A stretch of 64,000 nt of DNA from contig NW_024735516.1 of the NCBI RefSeq assembly GCF_018991925.1, forward strand, positions 1 to 64,000, written 5' to 3'. Every line of letters starts with the position of its first letter. The stretch's first letter is position 1. The notes below the pieces were generated by a model. It was not told the DNA's origin. It searched no databases and saw nothing but the letters and a program-made list of their open reading frames with translations. This document shows positions 1 to 9,834 of this stretch, one piece after another. The position numbers and the translations under genes were made by a program. This DNA is from Homarus americanus (lineage: Eukaryota > Arthropoda > Malacostraca > Decapoda > Nephropidae).

Positions 1-215
1 TGGTAGTGGTGGTGGTGGTGGTGGTGGTAGTGAGTGTTGGTACTAGTGGTGATGGTGATGGTTGGTGGGGATGATGGTGGTGATGTTACTTGTGATGGTG
101 GATGATGGTGATGGTGATGGTGATGGTAAGTTGTGATGTTAGGTCGTGTTGGGAGGTGGTGCTGCTGGTGGTGGTGATGGTGATGATGGGTAGTGGTAAT
201 AGTGGTGATTGGTGT
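1..215. repeat. TGG/TGA-rich trinucleotide repeat
   Basis: The window opens in an imperfect array of GGT, GTG and GAT triplets that continues to about position 215. It probably started outside the window. It has no coding signature and reads as a degenerate trinucleotide microsatellite. Confidence 0.8.
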
Positions 216-1520
216 GGTAGGAAGGTCCTGTACTAGAATAATGATGAGTTAAGTTGATTCATGTCTTATATCTCTTTAGTTACATCAGCATCACCCGTCA
301 TGTGTGTTGGCTTGGCCGCATCTGTTAGGACGAGTGTAGTTTTGTTGTTTCACGGCCTCAATCCAGCTCACTAGGACTTACAACCATATGGATATTTTAA
401 CACCTTCACTATGGGACATCACTTAGGATATTTGGATAACGCCAGACGATTTTATTCGGATAATGTCAGACGATTTTTTATCAGCACAGAGGGGATCCCG
501 TACACAAGGGCTAATGAATTCACCATTTTTGTTTCGCTTTCTTATGATTACAACTTCAGTATGTCGTTAATTATCATCACAACAAGGGCGATGTTATGAT
601 TACAACTTCATTATCAATTTAATTTGTCATTTATATTAACTCTTTTATTTTATTTCATCAACTAATGGGATGAAAATTAATAAGTGAAGAACTCTATGGC
701 ATTAACATAACTGAGTGATAATCCTCGCTTATAAAGAAATGATTTGTGAAGCGCTAACCATCTCACTCCAATTATCAAGCGAGAAATAAATCTATACTCA
801 GCATCGTGGATCTACACTAACACGAAAATATAAACAGATTTATGGCGATAATTCAACATTAATTCCACCCAGGTAACTCAAATTCTAGATAGGGGTCGTA
901 ACTCACGCTGATAACGGCGCTGAAAACCACAGAGGAAAGATGTGATTTGTTTAGTTTATTTATCGTGTTATATTTCTTGTTATATTTGTTATAATTTATA
1001 ATTTTATACCAATATTCACTGAGAGGTGGAGAGGAGGATTTTTGTTTTGTTTTTGTTTTAACGAAATAAAATGGTTTGATTGCAGTAAGATTAGTGAATC
1101 CTTCCTCTTGCAATCACTGTTGAATGTTCTTTAACGTGAGTCTTGCAGGTTCCTTGGAAGTAGCGTAAATAAATGCATATGGGTTAAAATATCAAACCTA
1201 AATGGTCTTTTCTCCAATTATTAAGAATATAAACTAGTGCACAAATAGTTATGATATCACCGTAATTAACGCTATGAGCTGTGAACGTTAATAAAAATAT
1301 GAAGTTGATATGTATATGAGGTTCAGAAGCTTCGCATGTTTCGGAGGCGAGAGAGAGTGTAGGATTGAGGGTCCTGGTCCTTACTGTTTACAAAGCCAGG
1401 GCATAGGGCTATGGATCAGATGTCAAGAGACCTGTTAGGCAAAAAGATAATTTCCATACATCACTCGCTAAGTATTAGAGAGAAAATGTCAGACACTTGA
1501 TCATAGTTTAATTACCATGC
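216..1520. other. No gene recognised
   Basis: This AT-rich stretch contains only short open frames (the longest about 84 codons on the minus strand, 859-1113, of low complexity). I see no domain, transposon terminus or RNA signature in it. Confidence 0.6.
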
Positions 1521-1526
1521 GTGTAG

Positions 1527-1547
1527 TTAGGTTAGGTTAGGTTAGGG
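1527..1547 (+). repeat. Short TTAGG telomere-type repeat
   Basis: Four tandem TTAGG units occur here. TTAGG is the telomeric unit of most arthropods, so this is an interstitial telomere-like block. It is one of many such blocks in the window. Confidence 0.85.
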
Positions 1548-1667
1548 TCAGGGAGGGAAGGAGAGTAATAGTTATGACAGTTACTATGAGAAGAAGTAAG
1601 GGAAGGTTCAATAAGTCACCACCGTCTTGTTATCAGGGGACGGTGGAGCAGCTGGTGCAGTCCTCAC

Positions 1668-1735
1668 TCACACACACACACACACAAAAAAAAAAAAAAC
1701 CACACACACACACACACTACTATTACTACTACTAC
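1668..1735. repeat. Compound microsatellite (CA)n-(A)n-(CA)n-(TAC)n
   Basis: A CA run, a 13-base A run, a second CA run and then TAC/TAT triplets follow each other directly. Low-complexity sequence; the open frames across it are artefacts. Confidence 0.9.
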
Positions 1736-1799
1736 TTTGCTGTCATTCGGAATCGAGTATGACAATCATCTAGCTATGGTACAATGATATGGGTTATTA

Positions 1800-2373
1800 G
1801 GGTTGTCACCTAGGTTGGTGACTAAAGAGCCCGATACTGGACCGGCAGCGTCGCCCACACGGGAAGGTGTCAATACTTTCGAGTTAGCCCGACTGCAAAC
1901 CGAGGCAGAGAAGCTCCAACGTCGGAAAGACGCTGCCACCGCCCCTCCCACAGTAGATGGAGCCCTCCACATGTGCAACGAATGTGGACGACACACACAC
2001 ACACATACATACACAAACACACACCAACGCTCTCTCCACCCTGGAAATGCCATCCCTCAGTGACCTCCACCACCAAGCACTGGAAGGGTCTGGCAGCCAA
2101 CTAATACACCACCCTTGTCACCGCCACCTCCTGCCACCGGCAGCCCCCCACCCACCTCGCTCAGTCCGCCACTACAACAAAATTCAGCCCATAAGAGCCC
2201 GCACCGATAGATATAAGAACAGCACCATCCCATCTGTTGTTAAAATAATAAGCAACTCCTGATTTATGTGCTGTACAGCCCTGTAAATGTATTCAATGCA
2301 TATTATATCATTAAGTAAATCAAATGTAAGTCTGTATATTTTCAGCCACCGATGCAACTCTATTAATAAACCG

Positions 2374-2412
<39 letters not shown>
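1800..2412 (+). mobile_element. Non-LTR retrotransposon 3' end with (ATT)n tail
   Basis: The plus strand contains a peptide ending in YNKIQPIRARTDRYKNS and a stop near 2262. A roughly 100-base untranslated tail follows, then AATAAACC at 2365 and an (ATT)n tail to 2412. A closely similar ending (TTTTCAGCC, then AATAAACCGTTWATTATT) occurs at 49645-49890, which argues for one retrotransposon family with ATT tails. The upstream part contains ARLQTEAEKLQRRK and CNECGR, which suggests the C-terminal region of a LINE ORF2, but a CA microsatellite interrupts it at 1990-2025. Whether this is a LINE or a SINE that borrows a LINE tail cannot be settled from the sequence alone. Confidence 0.5.
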
Positions 2413-2414
<2 letters not shown>

Positions 2415-2464
2415 ACACACACACACACTATTTGCCTCCAACATATTTCACCTAACATAACCTA

Positions 2465-2900
2465 ACCCAACCCTCGGCACTCGCCAATCCACAGTCCTCC
2501 ACAAACCCACGGTACTCCCACAACCCACGGTACCCCCCCAACCCACGGTGCTCCCCCTACTCACGGTACTCCCCCTTCCCACGGTACTCCCACAACCCAC
2601 AGTACTCCCCCGACCCACAGTACTCTCCCCGACCCACGGTACTCCCCGGACCCACAGTATTCCCCCGACCCACAGTACTCTCCCCCGACCCACGGCACTT
2701 CCCCCAACCCATGGTACTCCCCTAACCCACGTTACTCCTCAACCCACGGTACCCCCGACCCACAGTACTCTCCCCGACCCACGGTACTCTCAACCCATGG
2801 TACTCCCCAACCCACGGTACTCCTCAACCCATTGTACTCCTTCAAACCATTTTACTCCCCAACCCACGGTACTCCCCAACCCATGGTACTCCCCCAACCC
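2465..2900. repeat. 16-17 bp minisatellite, first block
   Basis: About 25 degenerate copies of CCCACGGTACTCCCCAA lie in tandem. The same unit resumes at 3833-4157 after a non-repetitive interruption, so the two blocks look like one array split by an insertion. Proline/threonine-rich open frames across it follow from the repeat. Confidence 0.9.
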
Positions 2901-2991
2901 ACGTATAACAAAACGAATCTTGCAAGAAGAATATTTATATATATATATAGGAAGAATATTTAGTAAGAGAGTAAAAGAGAGAGGAAGATTT

Positions 2992-3822
2992 TGGTAGCGT
3001 GGCCGTGATAGATATTCACACTGTCAATACACTTATCGTATCTTATACGTCAATACACATCTATTACGTCTTAAAGGCGACTTCTCAAACACCGCTTCGT
3101 TACAACTCTTTATTAATTACGACAATGACATGGACACATTAATAACACCTTCTATTGAAGTTACTAGGACATTATATTTACGTTACTAGGACATCATATT
3201 ACGTTACTAGACACTCTGATTCTCGGACACGAACATGAAATGAATACACTTCCCACGTAAGTAACTCATCCCATGGAAAGCTCTGACAAACACTCACGTG
3301 ACCTAGGGGAGGCCTAGCAGGTGGTCCTGGGTTGTCTCTATGGGAGACTGCTTAGCTGGGCGCCGGAGGGAAGTCTCGGTCCTGACCGGAGGCGACTGCC
3401 TCCGGTCCTCTCTGACTCCTCTCGAGCGGGCCTGGTGGTGTAGTAGCTGGCCCTTCCTCCTTACAAGACACACTCTCTCTCTCTGTCTCTCTCTCTGGTG
3501 GGAGGGAGGACTAGGACGTCCTATATATTGGGAGGCGAGCCGTCAGGTTGAGCTGATCGGGGGGGGGCGGCGAAGGGTCTCCTTACATTTGACCTGGCTA
3601 ATGTGAGGTCAGGTCTGGACTTCTTCTGTGGTGCAGGTCATTGTATATATTGGGAGAGAGTCGGCCGGTGCCTTCTTACATGTTTGTTGGGGCCGTGTGA
3701 CATGGGGGGGGAGCCTGGCTGATTTATAACCCTTGGTCAACAGTGAGAGTTACCCTACACTTGACCTCCCTAATGTCGGGTCAAGTCTGGACTGTCTCTG
3801 AGATGCAAGCTGTGGTCTGACA
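2992..3822 (+). mobile_element. LTR-like insertion splitting the minisatellite
   Basis: Non-repetitive DNA interrupts the minisatellite. It begins TGGTAGCGTGGCCG near 2992, could end TCTGACA near 3822 (TG...CA ends), and has no coding capacity. The first 250 bases resemble, in inverse orientation, 36880-37226: both share the GAGGAAGATT and GGTAGCGTGGCCG edge, ATGGACACATTAATA and TTTACGTTACTAG. A 55-base imperfect direct repeat lies inside it (about 3582-3640 and 3750-3810, both with TTGACCT...CTAATGT and GTCTGGACT). A solo LTR is the simplest reading. No clear target duplication is visible, so the exact ends are uncertain. Confidence 0.4.
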
Positions 3823-3832
3823 ACCCATCACT

Positions 3833-4157
3833 ACACACGGTACTCCTTCAAACCACGGTACTCCCCAACCCACGGTACTCCCCAACCTACGGTACTACCC
3901 CTACCCATGGTATTCCCCAACCAAAGGTACTCCTATAACCCACGGTACTTCCATAACCTACGGTACCCCCAACACACGGTAATCCCCAACCCACGATACT
4001 TCCCTAACCCATGGTACTCTCCTAACCCACGGTACTTCCCAACCCACGGTACTCCCCAACCCACGGTACTCTCCTAACCTACGGCACTCCCCCAACTCAC
4101 GGTACTTCCCCAACCCACGGTAAGTCCCCCAACCCACGGTACTTCCCCAACCCACGG
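3833..4157. repeat. 16-17 bp minisatellite, second block
   Basis: The CCCACGGTACTCCCCAA-type unit of 2465-2900 resumes here with about 18 degenerate copies and runs up to the palindrome at 4162. Confidence 0.9.
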
Positions 4158-4161
4158 GAAA

Positions 4162-4302
4162 CGAAAAATGGCAACAATCGCCTCACGAAAGATTAACAGC
4201 AGCAGAGTGGCGAAAAAGAAAAATGGCAACAATTGTTGCCATCTTTTCCTTCGCCCCACTCCTGCCATTAATCACATATAAGGCAATTGTTGCCATTTTT
4301 TT
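4162..4302. repeat. 140-bp imperfect palindrome
   Basis: Both halves fold on a centre near 4233 (ATGGCAACAATTGTTGCCAT). The outer arms also pair: AAAAATGGCAACAAT near 4165 with ATTGTTGCCATTTTT near 4286-4300. The arms are about 68 bases with scattered mismatches, which would form a long hairpin in single-stranded DNA or RNA. It sits directly at the end of the minisatellite. Confidence 0.85.
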
Positions 4303-4633
4303 GAAAGGACTTGCACCAACTGAAGGCTATCAGAAAAATGAGAGCGTGATCTCCGCCAACTCTGCTCATTTGGTAACACTGCTGCTCTCTGCTAGCCGGC
4401 AGCTGATAGTGGGCAGTGAGCCAGAGTCTGTGATGCTGTGAAAAACGATACAGCTGGGAAGACGTGTTTTAATAAATTATTTTAGAAGCAAGACATAACG
4501 GACACAACTGGTAAGGTATGGGGGAAGTCTAATGATTATTATAACGCTTCTAGGAGTAGTGGTTGATTATTACAAGTGCTGTAGAAGTAATGGGTGATTA
4601 TTACAAGTTGTAGGAGTCCTGACCCAGGACACA

Positions 4634-4757
4634 CTTTTACTTTTCCTTTTATTCTGTTCACCACTGATGGCTCGTTAGACGCTTGGGTTGGCACTGTTGG
4701 CAAAAACTGGTCACGAACTGGCTGCTGAATGTACCGTAACCTTCTCCAGTGTTGGTA
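4634..4757 (-). mobile_element. CR1-like LINE 3' remnant
   Basis: The minus strand matches the last part of the CR1-like LINE at 19880-23900. It contains CAACACTGGAGAAGGTTACG, the peptide HWRRLRYIQQ, CAGTGGTGAACAG and an AAAAG-type tail. It is a heavily 5'-truncated and diverged copy. Confidence 0.75.
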
Positions 4758-4984
4758 AATTAAAAACAAAACAAAAAAAAGACCGTCCATTCTTTTGATG
4801 TTAAAAACATAATTTTTCCTGTGGTTTTTGGCGAGTTTAGAACGAATTTTGGTAGTTATTTAGGACTAACCCGCGAGCAAAAGTGACTGAAAACAATTAT
4901 AACAACGCCGGATTTTCAATGTTATAGTGGACACTTGTAGTTTGTGGAAATATGTTAAAAAACGGATATTTTTAAAATATATGC

Positions 4985-5770
4985 TACTAAACGGGTAGTA
5001 GGTAGCAGGGAGGTACTACCGCCTGGGAATATATTGGAAGCATAATGTATTGTCTAATGGTAGACCCTGCTGCCGACTAATTTCCCAAATGTACCCAAAT
5101 ATAGCCGGAATGAAGTCAAATAATGGTCCTAGATGAATAAATCGGACTGCCAATCACTTCTCGACTAGTATTTGGTGTCACAAAAAATTGGTAAACTTAA
5201 TTTAATCTGAGTTAATAGATCGAGTGCATGTACCTAACCTAACCTAACCTCGACTAGTATTTGGTGTCACGAAGTCACAAAAAATTGGTAAACTTAATTT
5301 AATCTGAGTTAATAGATCAAGTGCATATACCTAACCTAACCTAACCTAACACAACTCGGATTAAATTAAGTTTACCAAATTTTTTGACTTTATGACACTA
5401 AATAATAATCGAGAAGTGACTCACAGCCCGAATTACGCTTGTACGACCATCATTTGACTTCATTGCGGCTACATTTGGGTACTTCTTCGCTCCCTCGGTA
5501 CATGCACGCGATCTATTAACTCAGATTAAAGTAAGTTTTCCAATTTTTTGTGACACCAAATACTAGTCGAGAAGTGATTGGCAGTCCGATTTATTCATCT
5601 AGGACCATTATTTGACTTCATTGCATCTACATTTTGCTACATTTGGGTAATTAGTCGGACCGTCCCAGGTTGCTGATCTGTCTTTCTGCCCCATTTACAC
5701 TCAATTGCAGTGTCTCGATTGTTTCTCTTACTATTGACAACACATACTGTACATATAGCGTTTCGGTAAA
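4985..5770 (+). repeat. Dispersed repeat carrying a foldback insertion
   Basis: The outer parts (about 4985-5072 and 5659-5770) match 61130-61345 in the same orientation. Shared strings are CAGGGAGGTACTACYGCCTGG, TGTCTAATGGTAGACCCTGC, CCCAGGTKGCTGATCTG and CAATTGCAGKGTCTC. In the distal copy these flanks are separated by only about 30 bases; here they are separated by a 586-base inverted-repeat element. Confidence 0.75.
5073..5658. mobile_element. Foldback element with nested inverted repeats
   Basis: The ends are CCGACTAA and TTAGTCGG. The left arm (about 5073-5222) is the reverse complement of the right arm (about 5490-5658) over roughly 150 bases, including ACTTCTCGACTAGTATTTGG against CCAAATACTAGTCGAGAAGT. 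The middle has a further partial copy in the left orientation (5251-5332) and one in the right orientation (5352-5475), with CCTAA runs between the copies. No coding capacity. The arrangement is typical of foldback or composite MITE-like DNA. The insertion is supported by comparison with the shorter related locus at 61130. Confidence 0.8.
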
Positions 5771-6065
5771 TTTGCATTGTCACACCGTTCACTTTTAGCA
5801 AGTAAAAAATATATTTTTCTAGTGTATTTGTGTGTGTTTAGACCGAATATGACCTTCATTTTTGCCGGAAATTAGCCGGGTTTTTTAGCGATTTTTTTTC
5901 ATTTGACGTTTTCCGAAAAAAAAGTGGCTAAGCGACTAAAAAATACACAAAAAACACTAGAAAAACAAAAAACTAACCTAACCTAACTTAACTTACTCTC
6001 ACCATATGATGGAATCGCCTATTTCTTACCTTATTGGCCTGGTTCTTGTTCGTCGTTGCATTCTG

Positions 6066-6130
6066 GGATCACCCAAGCGGCTAGTAAGCCGGTCAGTGGT
6101 GAAGAGGATAAAAGTAAAAAAATAAAAGTA
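6066..6130 (+). mobile_element. CR1-like LINE 3' tail fragment
   Basis: This 65-base piece contains CAGTGGTGAAGAGGATAAAA and an AAAAGT tail, matching the extreme 3' end of the LINE at 19880-23900 but in the opposite orientation. Confidence 0.75.
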
Positions 6131-7859
6131 AATATTTAGTAGTTGCCAACACCTAATTGACTTTTAAAAATGGATTTTTACAGTGTAAATCATTGTTAAA
6201 TACAAATATGACCTTCAGTGCTATAGGAAATGAGCTGTTGTTAAAATAATGAAAAAGTAGGTTAACAAAACAAAAAACTTGAAAACCTAACCCCAAGTGT
6301 ATAAGAAACTTATCTTAAGTAAGAGATATAGAAAGATAGAGTGATGCAACTTGCACGAGGACGTGGTGTCTCTTACCACCAGTGCCGGCTTGTTCATCAG
6401 GGCTGCAGCCTACAAAACTACCAGATGTATGATACTTCTACTTTTATACCAGAATTAAACAAACAATTTTATAAATTTTTTATAAAAAGATCCCGTTAGA
6501 ATGTTATCTTCATTATATATCGAAACTATTTTCCTAAGAATAATACACCTAAACTTAAAAGAACAATCATAGCAAGTTAGCAACTGAACATCCTTTTTAC
6601 GCATTTAATGCCCCTGCTACACTGAATTTTGAGCTGCAATCTCTGCAGTCCAGTGACCTGTCTGAAACGTGCAGTGGTGGGGTATAATAGCAGCACCTCA
6701 ACTTTACAGTAGACAAACCTTGAGCCGTGCTTGTCTGATATATAAAAAAAGGAAAAATATGTTATGACTCATGATCTGGTTTAATACCTGTACAGGTATT
6801 GACGATTAATGTGCGGACGTGCTAATTGTTTTGATGTTTATTTTCATACTATATTTTCATCATGTCTAGTTGGCAATTATGTTTATTGCAATGGTAATTA
6901 CTTATTTATTTACATGATAACTTCCGATAAAACGGTTTTCATAGTACAATAAAAGCAGGTACTGTAAATATAGTAAGTGTTACAAGAAGTATTAATACTT
7001 CGACAATAGATATTTTTTTAGAGATGATTTAAAGGAAGGGAGCGTAGCAGTAGTGGAGCAGACTGAGACTTGTATTGTTTCTATTACAGTTGGACCAAAA
7101 ACTCTGCCCTCGCTCATTGAGTGTCTTGCTAATATCTTAATTATTCTTCCACGTTGAAAATAGAGAAGGTGAATCCAATATTACAAGACTGAACAGATAG
7201 TTTATGAGTCGGGGTCCAAGTGATCAAGACAAAGTAAAGGTAGATGATTCATTGTGTGAGTCAGGTCTTATATATTTTACGATTTTTTCCACTTTCAGGT
7301 TTTGTAGAGAGTATTTCTCTTCTCTGGTGCAGCTATCACCTTCTGAACTCTGCTGACAACCTCAGCCAACATGCCGGGTCCAGCGGTGTCGGCACAAGAG
7401 TGAAAGTATCAAGTCACCTTTTCTACAGTCTCCTTCGTGTCACTAGTACCAAGTATCACCATCAGCATCCAGGAAGGTGAACAGTGTTGTGCTATTTTGC
7501 TCATCCCAGTGCCAGAACCATAATTTATTCTTTATAAAGATTTTAGGGCAGTGAAGTAAAGGTGAATGAACATTAGTGATGTCACAAAATACTGTACAAC
7601 TTTAATAGACAAGTCACCAAATAATACTTAACTCACAGTTTGTGCAACTGTTTTATTTATATCTGTTTTCCCAGTTAACTCAGGTCAACATTTTAATTAA
7701 ATTAAAACATTTGTTTCAGTTTGATATAAGAAGGGAAAATGACAAAGACTCCAGTGTTTTGTGGCCATATTCCACACACTTATGGGTTAGCCGGTTGGTT
7801 TTCATATTCATGTGTATGTGTGTGTTAAAGCAGAATATCAAACACTGGGTAGAGTATAA
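6131..7859 (+). other. Upstream region of the zinc-finger gene
   Basis: No protein domain is recognised. It may hold the promoter, 5' untranslated exons and an intron of the zinc-finger gene, but I cannot fix an exon. In the frame of that gene a TAA stop lies at 7857-7859, and the frame is open from 7860 onward without an ATG until 7977. Confidence 0.4.
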
Positions 7860-7976
7860 ATTATCATAGGAAAGCTTTTTCACTTATTTAAGGAGTTCAG
7901 TGAGGCCAAGGATATCAAAAGTACAAGAGGACTATGTGAGAAATCACAAGTCCAAGATATTTTGGGAAAAGAAACA

Positions 7977-9734
7977 ATGAATATGGAATGTGACACTGAA
8001 GACCCCCTTCAGGGTTCACAGTGTCATGAAGATTTTAAAAGGGACTCTTGTGGAAAGTATGTGGGAGATCACCCATCAGACACACCTTTTAATGCTGGAG
8101 AAAAGCCATTTAATTGTTCTGTATGTAATAGTTCATTTACTACGGAATCTAATTTATTAAAACATATGAGAAGTCACACAGGAGAGAGGTTCCAGTGTTC
8201 AGAATGTAATAGTTCATATACTAGGAAATCGAATTTAGTACAACATATGAGGATTCATGCAGGAGAGAAGTTCCAGTGTTCAGAATGTAATAGTTCATTT
8301 ACTCAAAGGTATCATTTAGTACGACATATGAGGGTTCACACAGGAGAGAAGTTCCAGTGTTCTGAATGTAGTAGTTCATTTACTCAGAAATCTAATTTAG
8401 TACAACATATGAGGATTCACACAGGAGAGAAGTTCCAATGTTTGGAATGTAGTAGTACATTTACTCAGAAATCTAATTTAGTACAACATATGAGGATTCA
8501 CTCTGGAGAAACATTCCAGTGTTCAGAATGTAATCGGTCATTTATTCAGAAATCTAGACTAGTACAACATATGAGGGTTCACACAGGAGAGAAGTTCCAG
8601 TGTTCAGAATGTAAAAGTTCATTTTCTTGGAAATCTGATTTAGTGCAACATATGAGGGTTCACGCAGGAGAGAAGTTCCAGTGTTCCGAGTGTAATAGTT
8701 TATTTTCTCAAAGATACCACTTGGTAAAACATATGAGGATTCACACAGGAGAGAAGTTTGAGTGTTCAGAATGTAAAAGTTCTTTTACTCAGAAAGTGAG
8801 TTTAATGCAACATATGAGGATTCACACAGGAGAGAAGTTCCAGTGTTCAGAATGTAGTAGTTCATATACTCAGAAATCAAATTTAGTGCAACATATGAGG
8901 ATTCACACAGGAGAGAAGTTCCAGTGTTCTGAATGTAATCGGTCATTTATTCAGAAATCTAGATTAGTACAACATATGAGGGTTCACACAGGAGAGAAGT
9001 TCCAGTGTTCTGAGTGTAATAGTTCATTTTCTTGGAAATCTGATTTAGTACAACATATGAGGGTTCACACAGGGGAGAAACCATATCAATGTACAAAGTG
9101 TAATGAATCCTTCACACAGAAGAACGAAAGGGTAAGGCACATGAGAGTTCATACAAAAGAAACTTATCAGTGTTGTGATTGTCAAAAATATTTTCCCAGT
9201 AAAGTGCGTCTCACAAGGCATAGTAGAACACATCTGACTTCTTGCAGTAAAGATCATGCAAAAGATAATAAGGTTAAAAACCACAAAAAATATGACAATA
9301 AACAAAGGTTGGAAAAATGTGGTGAGAAGAAGTCAAGGAGTGGGACAAGACTCACTCAGAGAGACCACCACTGTGGTGCTATTGGGAGTAACACAGCAGA
9401 AAAACAACCTGGTAATAACATGAACAGTCTAGAGCTGAGCCACAATAATTACCAGGAACTGCTTACACCCTGTCATAGCAAAGATGAGTATAGCCTCTCT
9501 TACCAGTGTAAGACAAAGGCTGTGTGTAAACTAGCAGATAATGACCTTGTAGTGAGCAGGTCAACTCATTTCATAGACTGCTCAGGGGAGGGAGTGAAAG
9601 AGGAACCTGTTGATGGTCAACCTTCTATCTTAAGTATATCAGAAGATCCACTTAAATTTGAGATGGTTCCTCCCTCTTCTATAAAACTAGAGAACCTTAA
9701 GGAGGAATTTGATTTTGTTGAAGAAGAATTCTGA
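7977..9734 (+). CDS. C2H2 zinc-finger protein with 14 fingers
   Basis: This 585-residue protein is a probable nuclear sequence-specific DNA-binding regulator. Fingers run from about residue 45 to 419, each C-x2-C-x12-H-x3-H. The N-terminus (MNMECDTEDPL) has no KRAB, ZAD or BTB domain. Fingers 1-12 are spaced by 81 bases because the linker is TGEK-F rather than the usual TGEKP-F/Y; a canonical TGEKPY is present only between fingers 12 and 13. Fingers 3-7 and 8-12 correspond one to one, which indicates a five-finger block duplication. The tail (420-585) is lysine-rich and then acidic and contains VKEEP, IKLE and LKEE, which fit the SUMO-attachment pattern. I chose ATG 7977 because it is the first ATG after the in-frame stop at 7857 and has a good context (ACAATGA). 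The frame is open upstream, so a spliced 5' exon could extend it. No orthologue is recognised. Confidence 0.9.
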   Translation: MNMECDTEDPLQGSQCHEDFKRDSCGKYVGDHPSDTPFNAGEKPFNCSVCNSSFTTESNLLKHMRSHTGERFQCSECNSSYTRKSNLVQHMRIHAGEKFQCSECNSSFTQRYHLVRHMRVHTGEKFQCSECSSSFTQKSNLVQHMRIHTGEKFQCLECSSTFTQKSNLVQHMRIHSGETFQCSECNRSFIQKSRLVQHMRVHTGEKFQCSECKSSFSWKSDLVQHMRVHAGEKFQCSECNSLFSQRYHLVKHMRIHTGEKFECSECKSSFTQKVSLMQHMRIHTGEKFQCSECSSSYTQKSNLVQHMRIHTGEKFQCSECNRSFIQKSRLVQHMRVHTGEKFQCSECNSSFSWKSDLVQHMRVHTGEKPYQCTKCNESFTQKNERVRHMRVHTKETYQCCDCQKYFPSKVRLTRHSRTHLTSCSKDHAKDNKVKNHKKYDNKQRLEKCGEKKSRSGTRLTQRDHHCGAIGSNTAEKQPGNNMNSLELSHNNYQELLTPCHSKDEYSLSYQCKTKAVCKLADNDLVVSRSTHFIDCSGEGVKEEPVDGQPSILSISEDPLKFEMVPPSSIKLENLKEEFDFVEEEF

Positions 9735-9784
9735 AACCTTGTTAACATATTGTGTGTAATGCAACCTGGTGTATGTAGAATATA

Positions 9785-9790
9785 AATAAA
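9785..9790 (+). promoter_or_regulatory. Poly(A) signal of the zinc-finger gene
   Basis: A canonical AATAAA lies 51 bases after the stop codon. This is a plausible 3' end, about 45 bases before the first pogo-like element starts. Confidence 0.65.
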
Positions 9791-9834
9791 TATTTGATAT
9801 ATACTGAAAACCAACTTTTTACCCTTAGCATGTA

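Noticed and set aside
2448..2997. Pro/Thr-rich and Gly/Val-rich frames on both strands
   Set aside because: They are translations of the CCCACGGTACTCCCC minisatellite.
7244..7869. Open frames upstream of the zinc-finger gene as 5' coding exons
   Set aside because: No domain, no in-frame continuity and no convincing splice pair could be identified; they may be untranslated exons.
9045..9305. Minus-strand frame with hydrophobic residues
   Set aside because: It is a shadow of the zinc-finger coding strand.
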